In this document: positions 22,193-30,512 of the stretch, one piece after another
How positions within the stretch are numbered: position 1 is the first letter of the stretch
Layout of the letters: each line of letters opens with the position of its first letter
Source of the DNA: Avoscillospira sp045530865
GTDB taxonomy: Bacteria > Bacillota > Clostridia > Oscillospirales > Oscillospiraceae
DNA length: 31,081 bases
Assembly (NCBI GenBank): GCA_045530865.1
Contig: JAZSCX010000129.1
Coordinates: 1-31,081, forward strand
Direction of reading: 5' to 3'
Made by a program: the position numbers and the translations under genes
The notes under the pieces: model-generated
Database searches by the model: none
What the model was told of the DNA's origin: nothing
The model's input: only the letters and a program-made list of their open reading frames with translations

Positions 22193-25100
22193 GTGTATCT
22201 GAAAGCACTGGAAATTCAGGGATTTAAGTCCTTTGCGGATAAGACCGTCCTGCAGTTCGGCAACGATATTACCGCCATTGTAGGCCCCAACGGCAGCGGC
22301 AAATCCAATATTTCCGACGCCATCAGCTGGGTCATGGGCGAAATGAGCTCCAAGGCGCTCCGCGGCGCCAAAATGGAGGATGTGATCTTCGGCGGCACCC
22401 AGAAGCGTGGCCCTCTGGGCTTTGCGGAAGCATCCCTGATTTTGGATAATTCCGATGGCGCCCTGCCGGTGGAAACGCCGGAGGTCACCGTCACCCGCCG
22501 GTATTACCGCAGCGGCGAAAGTGAATACTATATCAACCGGCAGACAGCCCGTCTGCGGGATATCAACGAAATGTTCATGGATACCGGCCTTGGCAAGGAA
22601 GGCTACTCCAATATCGGTCAGGGCAGAATCGATGAGATTCTGGCTCTGAAAAGCACCGACCGCCGGGAAGTCTTTGAAGAGGCGGCAGGTATTTCCAAGT
22701 TCCGCCACCGGAAAGAGGAGACGGAGCGCCGTCTGGCCTCCACCGAGGACAACCTCATGCGAATCGGAGATAAGATCTCCGAACTGGAACTGCAGGTGGA
22801 ACCCCTGCGCCAACAGGCGGAAAAGGCAAAAAAGTATCTGGAGCTGCGGGAAGAGCTGAAGGGGCAGGAGATTGCCCTGTGGCTGGAAAACCTGCAGAAT
22901 CTGGCAGGTGCTTTGAAAAAAGCCGAAACGGATTATGCTTCGGCGGCCTTTATTCTGGAACAGCAGCACGCGGAGCTGACAAGACTTTATCAGCTCTCCG
23001 AGCAGCTGTCCCTGCAGCTGAACCAAAAGGGTCTGCTGCTGGAGCAGAAGCGGGAGCAGATCTCCGGTCTGGAAGCGGAGCTGCACCGCAATGAGAGTGA
23101 AGCGGCTGTGCTGCAGGCCGGTGTGGAAAACGCCCGGCAGAATATCCTCCGGGTGCGGCAGGAACTGGCGGATCAGCTGAACCGCAGCGGCGGTATTTCC
23201 GCCCGGATCCGGGAGCAGAAGGAAAAAATCGAGCAGATCGGCGAAAATCTCCATCAGGCGCAGCAGAATCTGGAGCAGGCGCTGGAGGAGAGCCGGAAGC
23301 TGTCCCTCATTGCCAATGAGAAGGAGCGGGAAGTGCTGCAGCTGCGGGCGCAGGAGGCCCTTCTGCAGACGGAAGCGGCAGACAGAAGAGCGGATATTGC
23401 CTCACTTTCCGCCTCCATGGAAGAGATTTTTGAGCGAAAAGACACGGTTTTAACCGATTTAAACGCGGCAAAAACGCGAAAAAACGAGCTGGAAGCCCAG
23501 GTTTTGGCCTTTGAAACGGCGTTGGAAGAGGCAAAAGAGACCGTTTCCGGCTGCAAAAACATGGCCGCAGGCTATGTTTTGCGGCAAAAATCCCGGTTGG
23601 AGCGGCGGGATCAGCTGCAAAAAACCGTGGATTCTTTGCGAATTGAACTACAAACCGCCCAGTCCCGCAGCAAAATGATCCGGGAGACACTGGAAAACTT
23701 TGAAGGTGCGCCCAAGGCTGTTCGGCTGGTCATGCAGGAAAGCAGGCGCAATACCCTTGGCAAGGTCTACGGTCCGGTGTCTGCGCTGATCCGTACCGAT
23801 GACGATTATGCTGTTGCCATCGAAACGGCACTGGGCGGCGCCATGCAGAATGTGGCCGTTGCCACCAGAGAGGATGGCAAGCGGGTTCTGGATTTCCTGA
23901 AGCGGTGCAGCGGCGGCCGTGTGACCTGTGAACCGCTGGATGCCAAGCAGGGTCGTGCGCTGCAGGAAAAGGGTTTGGAAGCCTGTGCCGGTTATGTGGG
24001 TCTGGCCTCCGAATTGGTGAACTATGATCCCAAATTCCGGGGATTGATGGAGTATCTGCTGGGCAGAACTGTGGTGGTGGATCACCTGAACCATGCGGTT
24101 GCCATGGCACGGCAATACCAGAGCCGGTTTAAGATCGTCACACTGGACGGTCAGGTAATGAATGCCGGCGGTTCCATGACCGGTGGCTCTGTGTCCCATA
24201 CTTCCGGTGTTCTGTCCCGTGCCAATGAGCTGGAGCGGTTGGATAAAACGGAAAAGAAGCTGCACGAAGATCTGCAGAAGCAGGAAACGCAGCTGGCGGA
24301 GGCAGTCCGTGCTGCCGCACAGGTGGAATATGAGCTGACAACGGTGCAGGGACAGCTGCGGCAGGCGGAGGACGATGTGCTCCGTGCTGAAGGCCAGACC
24401 CGGCAGGCACAGGCACTGGTGGAAGCGGTGGAGCAGAACATCGCTGCCTATGAGCGGGAGCTGCAGGCCATTGAAAACCGCAGCGGCGGTGACGAAGGCC
24501 GTCTGAAGCTGCTGCAGGAGGAAACGGCCCAGACAGAGCGCCGCATTGCGGAGCTGCAGGGCAAGCTGGATGTGCTGACCGGCGGACAGAACGAGCTGTC
24601 TCAGCAGGCGGCGGTGCTGCAGGATCGGATCACCGGTCTGCGGCTGGACGCGGCGGCACAGGAGGCCGAGCGGACAGCGGCAGCGGAGACTGTCCGGCAG
24701 CTGCAGGCGCTGGCGGAGGCCATGGAGGGGGATCGCGGACAGCGGGAGACCCTGATCGCCGGCTATGAGGCGGAGATTGCCGAACTGCAGGAGAAGCTGA
24801 CCCAGTCGGCATCCCGGCGGGAACAGCTGCAGCAGACCGTTGCGGAAGCCCAGCAGGAGCTGCAGAGCTGTCTGCAGGATCGGGCCGATACGGAGGCCCG
24901 CCGCACCAGAGCGGAAAAGCAGGCGCAGGAAAAGAACAAGGAAATCCTTGATATGGAGCGGGAGTCTGCCCGTCTGGAGCAGAAAAAGAACGCAGCACAG
25001 ATGGAGGAGAAGCAGATTCTCGATAAGCTCTGGGACGGCTACGAGCTGACACCTTCCACGGCGGCGCCTTTTGCGGCCGAGATCGAAAGCATCACTGCCG

Positions 25101-25765
25101 CAGGCAGAAAGATCACGGAACTGAAACGGAAGATCAGCGGTCTGGGTACGCCCAATCTGGGCGCCATTGAGGAATTCGACCGGGTCAACGAGCGGTACGA
25201 ATATCTTTCCGGTCAGCGGGATGATGTGCTCCATGCCAAAAAGGAGCTGGAGAACATTGTTCGCACCATCACCACGGAGATGACGGAAATCTTCGTCCGG
25301 GAATTTGCGAAGATCAACGAGTATTTCGGCAAGACCTTTGAGGAGATGTTTGGCGGCGGCAAGGGTGAGCTGGTTCTGGAGAATCCCGCGGAGCCTCTGT
25401 CCTGCGGCATCGAGATCAAGGTGCAGCCCCCCGGCAAGCAGCTGAAAACCATCACCTTGCTCTCCGGCGGTGAAAAGGCCTTTGTGGCCATTGCGCTGTA
25501 TTTTGCCATTCTGAAGGTGCGCCCCACGCCCTTCTGCCTGCTGGACGAGATCGATGCGGCGTTGGATGACCGGAATGTGGAGCGGTTTGCCACCTATCTG
25601 CGAACCCTCTGCCAGAAAACCCAGTTCATTGTCATCACCCACAGAAGAGGCACCATGGAGGAATCCGATGTGCTCTACGGCGTGACCATGCAGGAGCAGG
25701 GCGTTTCCCGGATTTTGCATCTGGATCTGAACCAGCTGACGGCTGAACTGGGAATCACAGAATAA
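22193..25765 (+). CDS. smc: Chromosome segregation protein SMC
   Basis: A 1190-residue condensin ATPase of normal length, which organises the nucleoid with ScpA and ScpB (not in this window). Walker A is GPNGSGKSN at 31-39. The first coiled-coil arm spans about 165-500, the hinge about 510-645 (YGPVSALIRTDDDYAVAIETA, split at PVSALIRTDDDYA), and the second arm about 670-1000. The ABC signature is LLSGGEKAF (S1091) and Walker B is CLLDEIDAALDD with D1118 and E1119. The start is GTG at 22193 with GGAGAAG upstream. Residues about 413-490 are encoded with strikingly different codons (AAA, CAA, TTG, TTA, CGA) from the rest of the gene. Confidence 0.97.
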   Translation: MYLKALEIQGFKSFADKTVLQFGNDITAIVGPNGSGKSNISDAISWVMGEMSSKALRGAKMEDVIFGGTQKRGPLGFAEASLILDNSDGALPVETPEVTVTRRYYRSGESEYYINRQTARLRDINEMFMDTGLGKEGYSNIGQGRIDEILALKSTDRREVFEEAAGISKFRHRKEETERRLASTEDNLMRIGDKISELELQVEPLRQQAEKAKKYLELREELKGQEIALWLENLQNLAGALKKAETDYASAAFILEQQHAELTRLYQLSEQLSLQLNQKGLLLEQKREQISGLEAELHRNESEAAVLQAGVENARQNILRVRQELADQLNRSGGISARIREQKEKIEQIGENLHQAQQNLEQALEESRKLSLIANEKEREVLQLRAQEALLQTEAADRRADIASLSASMEEIFERKDTVLTDLNAAKTRKNELEAQVLAFETALEEAKETVSGCKNMAAGYVLRQKSRLERRDQLQKTVDSLRIELQTAQSRSKMIRETLENFEGAPKAVRLVMQESRRNTLGKVYGPVSALIRTDDDYAVAIETALGGAMQNVAVATREDGKRVLDFLKRCSGGRVTCEPLDAKQGRALQEKGLEACAGYVGLASELVNYDPKFRGLMEYLLGRTVVVDHLNHAVAMARQYQSRFKIVTLDGQVMNAGGSMTGGSVSHTSGVLSRANELERLDKTEKKLHEDLQKQETQLAEAVRAAAQVEYELTTVQGQLRQAEDDVLRAEGQTRQAQALVEAVEQNIAAYERELQAIENRSGGDEGRLKLLQEETAQTERRIAELQGKLDVLTGGQNELSQQAAVLQDRITGLRLDAAAQEAERTAAAETVRQLQALAEAMEGDRGQRETLIAGYEAEIAELQEKLTQSASRREQLQQTVAEAQQELQSCLQDRADTEARRTRAEKQAQEKNKEILDMERESARLEQKKNAAQMEEKQILDKLWDGYELTPSTAAPFAAEIESITAAGRKITELKRKISGLGTPNLGAIEEFDRVNERYEYLSGQRDDVLHAKKELENIVRTITTEMTEIFVREFAKINEYFGKTFEEMFGGGKGELVLENPAEPLSCGIEIKVQPPGKQLKTITLLSGGEKAFVAIALYFAILKVRPTPFCLLDEIDAALDDRNVERFATYLRTLCQKTQFIVITHRRGTMEESDVLYGVTMQEQGVSRILHLDLNQLTAELGITE

Positions 25766-25771
25766 ATACAA

Positions 25772-25886
25772 AATGATGAATGCAGAATGCGGAATGGAGG
25801 TGTCGCCGGAGGCGACGATTGAGATCGTCCGGCATGCCGGACACATTCATTCATCATTCATCATTCATCACTCAGCATTCAGCATT
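25772..25886. repeat. Intergenic palindromic element with 7-bp tandem arms
   Basis: The left arm (25772-25797) is built of AATGNNG heptads (aatgatg aatgcag aatgcgg aatgg). The right arm (25844-25886) is the inverted counterpart (CATTCAT and CATTCAG units). Between them the core holds three adjacent hairpins: GTCGCC-GGA-GGCGAC (25802-25816), GACGAT-TGAG-ATCGTC (25814-25829) and TCCGGCATGCCGGA (25828-25841), bounded by TGTC and GACA. The element fills most of the smc-ftsY gap and leaves only the ftsY ribosome binding site outside. No ORF is in it. Its origin is unknown; a non-autonomous mobile or slippage-derived element is possible. Confidence 0.75.
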
Positions 25887-25905
25887 ATGAAAGAAGGAGC
25901 TAATC

Positions 25906-26799
25906 ATGGGTTTTTTCGATAAAATCAAACAGGGCCTTGCAAAAACGGCGTCCAATATTACGCAGGTGTTTACCGGCTTTACGGAGATCGACGATGATTT
26001 CTACGATGAGTTGGAAGAAAGCCTGATTTTGGCAGACTTGGGCATGGATACCACCATGGAGGCCATGGAGCGGCTGCGTGCCAAGGTAAAGGAAAACAAA
26101 TTGAAATCCACGGACGATGCCAGAAAGGCGCTTGGTGAGGTGCTGGCGGACATGGTCTCCGTGGGCGATACGGCCCTGAACCTGTCCACCAAGCCCTCTG
26201 TGGTGCTGGTCATCGGCGTCAACGGCGTGGGCAAGACCACCACCATCGGCAAGCTCGCCCATCAGATGAAGGCCGACGGCAAGAAAGTTATGCTTTGCGC
26301 CGCCGACACCTTCCGTGCCGCCGCTGCCGATCAGCTGGAGATCTGGGCAGGCCGGGCCGGTGTGGACATCATCCGGCAGGATGAGGGTGCAGACCCCGCT
26401 GCCGTGGTCTATGACGCCATTCAGGCAGCAAAGGCCAGAAACGTGGATGTGATCCTCTGCGACACCGCAGGCCGGCTGCACAACAAGCAGAACCTGATGA
26501 ACGAACTTGGTAAAATCAGCCGCATCATCGACCGGGAGCTGCCCAATGCAGCCAAGGAAGTGCTGCTGGTGCTGGACGGCACCACCGGTCAGAACGGTCT
26601 GGTGCAGGCACGGCAGTTCAGCGAGATCGCCGGCGTCACCGCCATGGCGGTCACCAAGCTGGACGGCACTGCCAAGGGCGGTATTGTGGTGGCTGTGGCC
26701 CATGAGCTGCAGATCCCCGTCAAATACATTGGCGTGGGCGAACAGATGGACGATCTGATGCCCTTTGTGCCCAAGGATTTTGCGGAGGCATTGGTATGA
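25906..26799 (+). CDS. ftsY: Signal recognition particle receptor FtsY
   Basis: A 297-residue SRP GTPase that docks Ffh-ribosome complexes at the membrane for co-translational protein insertion. The N domain (about 1-90, starting MGFFDKIKQGLAKTASNITQ) precedes the G domain: G1 GVNGVGKTT from residue 104, ADTFRAAAADQLEIW (G2/IBD), DTAGR (G3), TKLDGTAKGG (G4) and GVGEQMDDLMPF (G5). It lacks the long acidic A domain, like many Firmicutes FtsY. AGAAGGAG precedes ATG 25906. Its stop overlaps the start of rdgB (ATGA). ffh, commonly next, is not here. Confidence 0.97.
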   Translation: MGFFDKIKQGLAKTASNITQVFTGFTEIDDDFYDELEESLILADLGMDTTMEAMERLRAKVKENKLKSTDDARKALGEVLADMVSVGDTALNLSTKPSVVLVIGVNGVGKTTTIGKLAHQMKADGKKVMLCAADTFRAAAADQLEIWAGRAGVDIIRQDEGADPAAVVYDAIQAAKARNVDVILCDTAGRLHNKQNLMNELGKISRIIDRELPNAAKEVLLVLDGTTGQNGLVQARQFSEIAGVTAMAVTKLDGTAKGGIVVAVAHELQIPVKYIGVGEQMDDLMPFVPKDFAEALV

Positions 26800-27389
26800 A
26801 ATTGGTATTAGCCAGCAAAAATCAGCACAAACTGATAGAAATGCAGACCATCCTCGGTCAGCTGGGTCTGGAAGTGGTTCTGGAATCCCAGGTGGGCGTG
26901 GATGTGGATGTGGACGAGACCGGCGTGACGTTTATGGAAAACGCCCTGCTGAAAGCCAGAGCTGTCTGCGAGGCCAGCGGTATGGCTGCCATTGCCGATG
27001 ACTCCGGTTTGGTGGTGGACGCTCTGAACGGCGCGCCCGGCGTCTATTCCGCCCGTTATGGCGGTAAGGCGTCCGATGCAGAAAGAACCGCCTATCTGCT
27101 GGAAAACATGGCAGAGGTACCTGCGGAGCAACGCACGGCCCGCTTTGTCAGCGCCATTGCCTGCGCATTGCCCAACGGCCGGGTGGTGACGGCAGAGGGC
27201 ACCTGCGAAGGCACAATTACGTATGAAACCCGGGGTGACAATGGCTTCGGCTATGACCCGGTGTTCTATGTGCCGTCCATCGGCAAGACCTTTGCCGAGG
27301 CAGACGGCGCGGAAAAGAATGCGATTTCTCATCGCGGCAACGCCCTGCAGGCATTCCTGCAGGCATGGAAGGAGGCAGGGTTATGTTAA
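26796..27389 (+). CDS. rdgB: XTP/dITP diphosphatase (RdgB/HAM1 family)
   Basis: A 197-residue house-cleaning pyrophosphatase that removes deaminated purine nucleotides (XTP, dITP, ITP) from the pool. Motifs are LVLASKNQHKLIEM at the N-terminus, ADDSGLVVDALNGAPGVYSARYGG (catalytic aspartates; core ADDSGLVVDALNG) around 67-90, and GDNGFGYDPVFYVP and KNAISHRGNALQ near the C-terminus. It overlaps ftsY by four bases and yhbY by seven, showing tight translational coupling in the ftsY-rdgB-yhbY run. Confidence 0.96.
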   Translation: MKLVLASKNQHKLIEMQTILGQLGLEVVLESQVGVDVDVDETGVTFMENALLKARAVCEASGMAAIADDSGLVVDALNGAPGVYSARYGGKASDAERTAYLLENMAEVPAEQRTARFVSAIACALPNGRVVTAEGTCEGTITYETRGDNGFGYDPVFYVPSIGKTFAEADGAEKNAISHRGNALQAFLQAWKEAGLC

Positions 27390-27838
27390 CCAGTAAGCAG
27401 CGCGCTGAATTTCGCGCGCAGGCCAACGGTCTGGAGGTTACCCTCATGGTTGGCAAGGGCGGCGTATCGGAGCAGGTGATCGCGGAAGCGGAAATTCTGC
27501 TGGAAAGCAAGGAACTGGTCAAGGGCAAGGTGCTGGAAACGGCGCTGATGTCTGCCCGTGAGGTTAGCGACGCCATTTGCGAGGCCACCGGCGCTGACGG
27601 TGTTTCCACGGTGGGCGCCACCTTTGTGATCTGGCGCAAGTCCAAAAAACTGGAGGAACAGGCCAAAGCGGCTGCTACCGCTGCCGCCAAAGCAAAGAAA
27701 AAGGTCAATCCTGTCCGGGCGGGCCGTCAGAAGCGGAAGGCTGCAGCCAAGGCTGAACGGGAACGCAAGGCGCAGTATTATCATGACGAGGCCGTCAAGG
27801 CCGCCATCGAGCGCAGAAAGCAGTTCTATCAGGAGTAA
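27383..27838 (+). CDS. yhbY: YhbY-type CRM-domain ribosome assembly RNA-binding protein
   Basis: A 151-residue protein. Residues 1-96 are a YhbY/CRM domain (MLTSKQRAEFRAQANGLEV, the GKGG loop in MVGKGGVSEQVIAEAE, TVGATFVIWRKSKK at the end). YhbY binds pre-50S ribosomal particles. Family members are normally about 95-105 residues; here about 55 extra Ala/Lys/Arg-rich residues follow (EQAKAAATAAAKAKKKVNP, then RKAAAKAERERKAQYYHDEA), likely a helical basic RNA-binding tail. The start at 27383 follows GGAAGGAGG (27368-27375), inside the end of rdgB. nadD-yqeK follows after an intergenic repeat pair. Confidence 0.92.
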   Translation: MLTSKQRAEFRAQANGLEVTLMVGKGGVSEQVIAEAEILLESKELVKGKVLETALMSAREVSDAICEATGADGVSTVGATFVIWRKSKKLEEQAKAAATAAAKAKKKVNPVRAGRQKRKAAAKAERERKAQYYHDEAVKAAIERRKQFYQE

Positions 27839-27843
27839 ATAAG

Positions 27844-27959
27844 CCTCCCCTTGAGGGGAGGTGGCACGGCAAAGCCGTGACGGAGAGGTGACTCGTAATG
27901 AATGGCGGAAGATCACCCCTCAGTCAGCCTCGAGGCTGACAGCTCCCCTCTAGGGGAGC
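27844..27959. repeat. Inverted pair of GGCT(C/T)CCCC-family palindromic repeats
   Basis: The left unit (27844-27893) has hairpins CCTCCCC-TTGA-GGGGAGG and CACGGC-AAA-GCCGTG, then GACGGAGAGGTGA. The right unit (about 27912-27959), read on the minus strand, has GGCTCCCC-TAGA-GGGGAGC, then GTCAGCCTCGAGGCTGAC, then TGAGGGGTGA. The block order is the same, so two related units face each other across a short centre (about 27894-27911). The single unit at 19931-19980 has the same order. The pair fills the gap between yhbY and the nadD ribosome binding site (AAAGGAGG, about 27980). Confidence 0.75.
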
Positions 27960-27993
27960 CTTTGGTACAGACAGGGATCAAAGGAGGTTTATC

Positions 27994-29187
27994 ATGGCAA
28001 AGATCGGCGTATATGGCGGAAGCTTCAATCCGCCTCATTTGGGTCATATTCAGGCGGCAAAGGCGTTCCGGGAAGAACTGGGACTGGACAAGCTGCTGAT
28101 CATTCCCGCGGCGCAGCCACCTCATAAGGTCCTGCCGCCGGGAAGTCCATGTGCGGAAGAACGGCTGGAGATGGTGCGCCTTGCCATGGCAGAGCTGCCC
28201 TTTGCCGAGGTAGATGATCTGGAACTGCGGCGGGAGGGCGCCAGCTACACGGTGGATACCCTGACGGAGCTTCGGGAGCAGTATCCGGATGATGACCTGT
28301 ATTTCTGCATGGGCACCGATATGTTCCAGTCCTTTGACAGCTGGTATCGGCCCAAGAAGATCGTGGCGCTGGCGAAGATCGCCATGGCCCACCGGGAAAA
28401 GACCGATATGGGTCAGCTGCGGGAGCTGGCGGCGGGCTTCAAGAAAAAATACGGCAAGGCGCCGGTGATTCTGCACAACAGCCTGTACCCCATGTGCTCC
28501 ACCCAGATCCGGCGGCTGCTGATTTTGGGAGGTGCGGAGGATTTTCTGTCCCCTGCGGTGCTGACCTACATTCACGAGCATGGTCTTTACGGCACGGGAA
28601 AAGACCGGAAAAACCTGCCCTTTGCGGAATTGAAGGCAGAGGCGCTGGCACTGCTGAAGGAGAGCCGGGTGAACCATGTGATCGGCTGCAGTGAGACGGC
28701 TCGGGAACTGGCACTGATCCACGGTGCCGATCCTGTTGCGGCGGAGCGGGCCGGTATTCTCCACGATGTGACCAAGGCGCTGGACGGCGCTGACCAGTTG
28801 CGTTTGTGCGACAAATATGGTATGATTATCAGTACTTTTGAGCGGGAGCACCCCAAGCTGCTCCATGCCGTCACCGGCGCCGATGTGGCGCGGCGGGTGT
28901 TCGGCGAAAGTGATGCGGTCTATGAGGCCATCCGGTGGCACACCTCCGGAAAGGCAAACATGACCACATTGGAAAAAATCATCTATGTGGCGGATTATAT
29001 GGAGCCCAACCGCGACTTCTCCGGCGTGGAGAAACTGCGGGCTCTGGCGTATACCGATCTGGACGCGGCGCTGCTCATGGGGCTGCATATGACCGGCGAG
29101 CATCTGAAGCGCCAGGGTGCGGAAATGGGCCAATACTCTGTAGAGGCCATTGCGTACTTAGAAAATAAGAAAGGATCGTGCGTGTAA
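27994..29187 (+). CDS. nadD-yqeK: Fused nicotinate-nucleotide adenylyltransferase and YqeK HD-domain hydrolase
   Basis: A 397-residue two-domain protein. Residues 1-200 are NadD: GGSFNPPHLGHIQAAK (from residue 8), IPAAQPPHK, and the late CSTQIRRLL form of the ISTTxIR motif; this domain makes NaAD from NaMN and ATP in NAD synthesis. Residues about 215-395 are YqeK, an HD-domain Ap4A hydrolase: NHVIGCSETARELA, HD at H257-D258 (AGILHDVTKAL), and AIRWHTSGKANMTTLEKII with YVADYMEPNRDFSGVE. In B. subtilis these are separate adjacent genes; here there is one uninterrupted frame. A strong AAAGGAGG precedes ATG 27994. The LCP gene and rsfS follow, the usual nadD-yqeK-rsfS neighbourhood. Confidence 0.95.
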   Translation: MAKIGVYGGSFNPPHLGHIQAAKAFREELGLDKLLIIPAAQPPHKVLPPGSPCAEERLEMVRLAMAELPFAEVDDLELRREGASYTVDTLTELREQYPDDDLYFCMGTDMFQSFDSWYRPKKIVALAKIAMAHREKTDMGQLRELAAGFKKKYGKAPVILHNSLYPMCSTQIRRLLILGGAEDFLSPAVLTYIHEHGLYGTGKDRKNLPFAELKAEALALLKESRVNHVIGCSETARELALIHGADPVAAERAGILHDVTKALDGADQLRLCDKYGMIISTFEREHPKLLHAVTGADVARRVFGESDAVYEAIRWHTSGKANMTTLEKIIYVADYMEPNRDFSGVEKLRALAYTDLDAALLMGLHMTGEHLKRQGAEMGQYSVEAIAYLENKKGSCV

Positions 29188-30491
29188 ACTTGAAGTTATT
29201 TGGCAACAGACGAAACGCAGCCCGTTTAGGGAGAAGGGGCGGCGGTTCGGGTAAAGGGGCCAGGAGACTGACCGGCACCCAGAAGGGTGTGATCCTGATG
29301 ATCGGCAGTGTGCTGATTTTGGGGCTTACGGTATTTGCTGTTTACAAGGATTTTGTGAAGCCGCTGGAGCTGCCGGAGCCGACGGTGGAAAAAGAACCGG
29401 AGGAGGGTGCGGAACAGACATTCCGCCCGCCAACGGTGATCGAAGTGGAAACACAGATCGACGAAGAGACCGGCGAGGAAATTGTGGTAGAGACGGAAGT
29501 TCCCGTCAGCCACAAGGAAGGGTTTTACAACATTCTGATCGTGGGTACCGATGATGATGGCATGCGGACAGATACCATTATGATCGCCAGAATGGACGTC
29601 AACGACCATTCCGTGGCCATTATGAGCATTCCCCGGGATACCCTCATCGAAAGTGCCATGGCGGTGCCGAAGATCAACGGCGCCTACAGCTATGTGGGCA
29701 TGGGGGAGAAGGGTATCAACAATCTGAAATCCCATCTGGCCACCCTGCTGGGCTTTGAGGTGGATGGGTACGCCCTCATTGATCTGGACGCTTTTGTGGA
29801 GCTGGTGGATCTGGTGGGCGGCGTGGAATTCGATGTGCCCATGAAGATGCAGTATTCGGATCCGGCGCAGGATCTGTATATCGATCTGGAAGCGGGACTG
29901 CAGACGCTGGACGGTGAGCACGCCATGCAGCTGGTGCGCTACCGCAAGGGCTATGCCACGCAGGATCTGGAGCGCACCAAGGTGCAGCAGCAGTTTTTGA
30001 AAGCACTGGCTAAGAAGTGTCTGCGCATGGTCAATCTTCCGAAACTCGGAGAAATAGCTGAAATTTTCACGGAAAATGTCACTACCGACCTGACGGTCGG
30101 CAACATCGCCTACTTTGGTCAGGAACTGCTGCAGTGCGATTTTGACCAGATGTACACCTATACGCTGGAGGGCGAAGGGGTGTATATTGATGGCCTGTCC
30201 TACTATGCGCTGTATCTGGAAAACACCCTGCGGGCGGTCAATGCATATTTCAATCCCTATGAGACAGAGATCAACGCCGGTCATGTGGTGATTTTGACGC
30301 CGTCCTATGTCCGGTCGCTGCAGCCGGCGGAAGAAGAGCCGGGAGAAGTGCTGGAAGAGATGCCGGAAGAAATTCCGCAGCCGGAATTTGACAGCGAAAC
30401 TGATCCGGAAGAATTGCCGGTTCTGCCTACCGACGAATGGTTGGAAGTGTCCGGTATGGAGGAGTTTCCGCCGGAGAATCAGGGGCAGTAA
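29178..30491 (+). CDS. LytR-CpsA-Psr (LCP) family cell-wall glycopolymer transferase
   Basis: About 437 residues with a basic cytoplasmic N-terminus (RRNAARLGRRGGGSGKGARR), one membrane helix (about 38-58), an acidic stalk (about 65-110) and an extracellular LCP domain (about 113-280). The LCP domain holds ILIVGTDDDGMRTDTIMIAR, SIPRDTL, KINGAYSYVG, DLVGGVEFDVP and MQLVRYRKGYATQDLERTKVQQ, including the Asp/Arg residues that bind the polyprenyl-phosphate donor. LCP proteins attach teichoic acid or capsule-type polymers to peptidoglycan. A Glu/Pro-rich tail (about 375-437) is unusual. The start is uncertain: GTG 29178 overlaps the previous stop but sits only two bases after AAAGGA, while TTG 29190 (MKLFGNRR) is 14 bases away. 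Confidence 0.88.
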   Translation: MRVNLKLFGNRRNAARLGRRGGGSGKGARRLTGTQKGVILMIGSVLILGLTVFAVYKDFVKPLELPEPTVEKEPEEGAEQTFRPPTVIEVETQIDEETGEEIVVETEVPVSHKEGFYNILIVGTDDDGMRTDTIMIARMDVNDHSVAIMSIPRDTLIESAMAVPKINGAYSYVGMGEKGINNLKSHLATLLGFEVDGYALIDLDAFVELVDLVGGVEFDVPMKMQYSDPAQDLYIDLEAGLQTLDGEHAMQLVRYRKGYATQDLERTKVQQQFLKALAKKCLRMVNLPKLGEIAEIFTENVTTDLTVGNIAYFGQELLQCDFDQMYTYTLEGEGVYIDGLSYYALYLENTLRAVNAYFNPYETEINAGHVVILTPSYVRSLQPAEEEPGEVLEEMPEEIPQPEFDSETDPEELPVLPTDEWLEVSGMEEFPPENQGQ

Positions 30492-30512
30492 ACTATTTGC
30501 TAATTTGAATTC

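Noticed and set aside
23648..25846. Minus-strand open frame of 732 codons antisense to smc
   Set aside because: Shadow of the smc coding frame; composition is Leu/Gln/His-rich and there is no ribosome binding site or family similarity.
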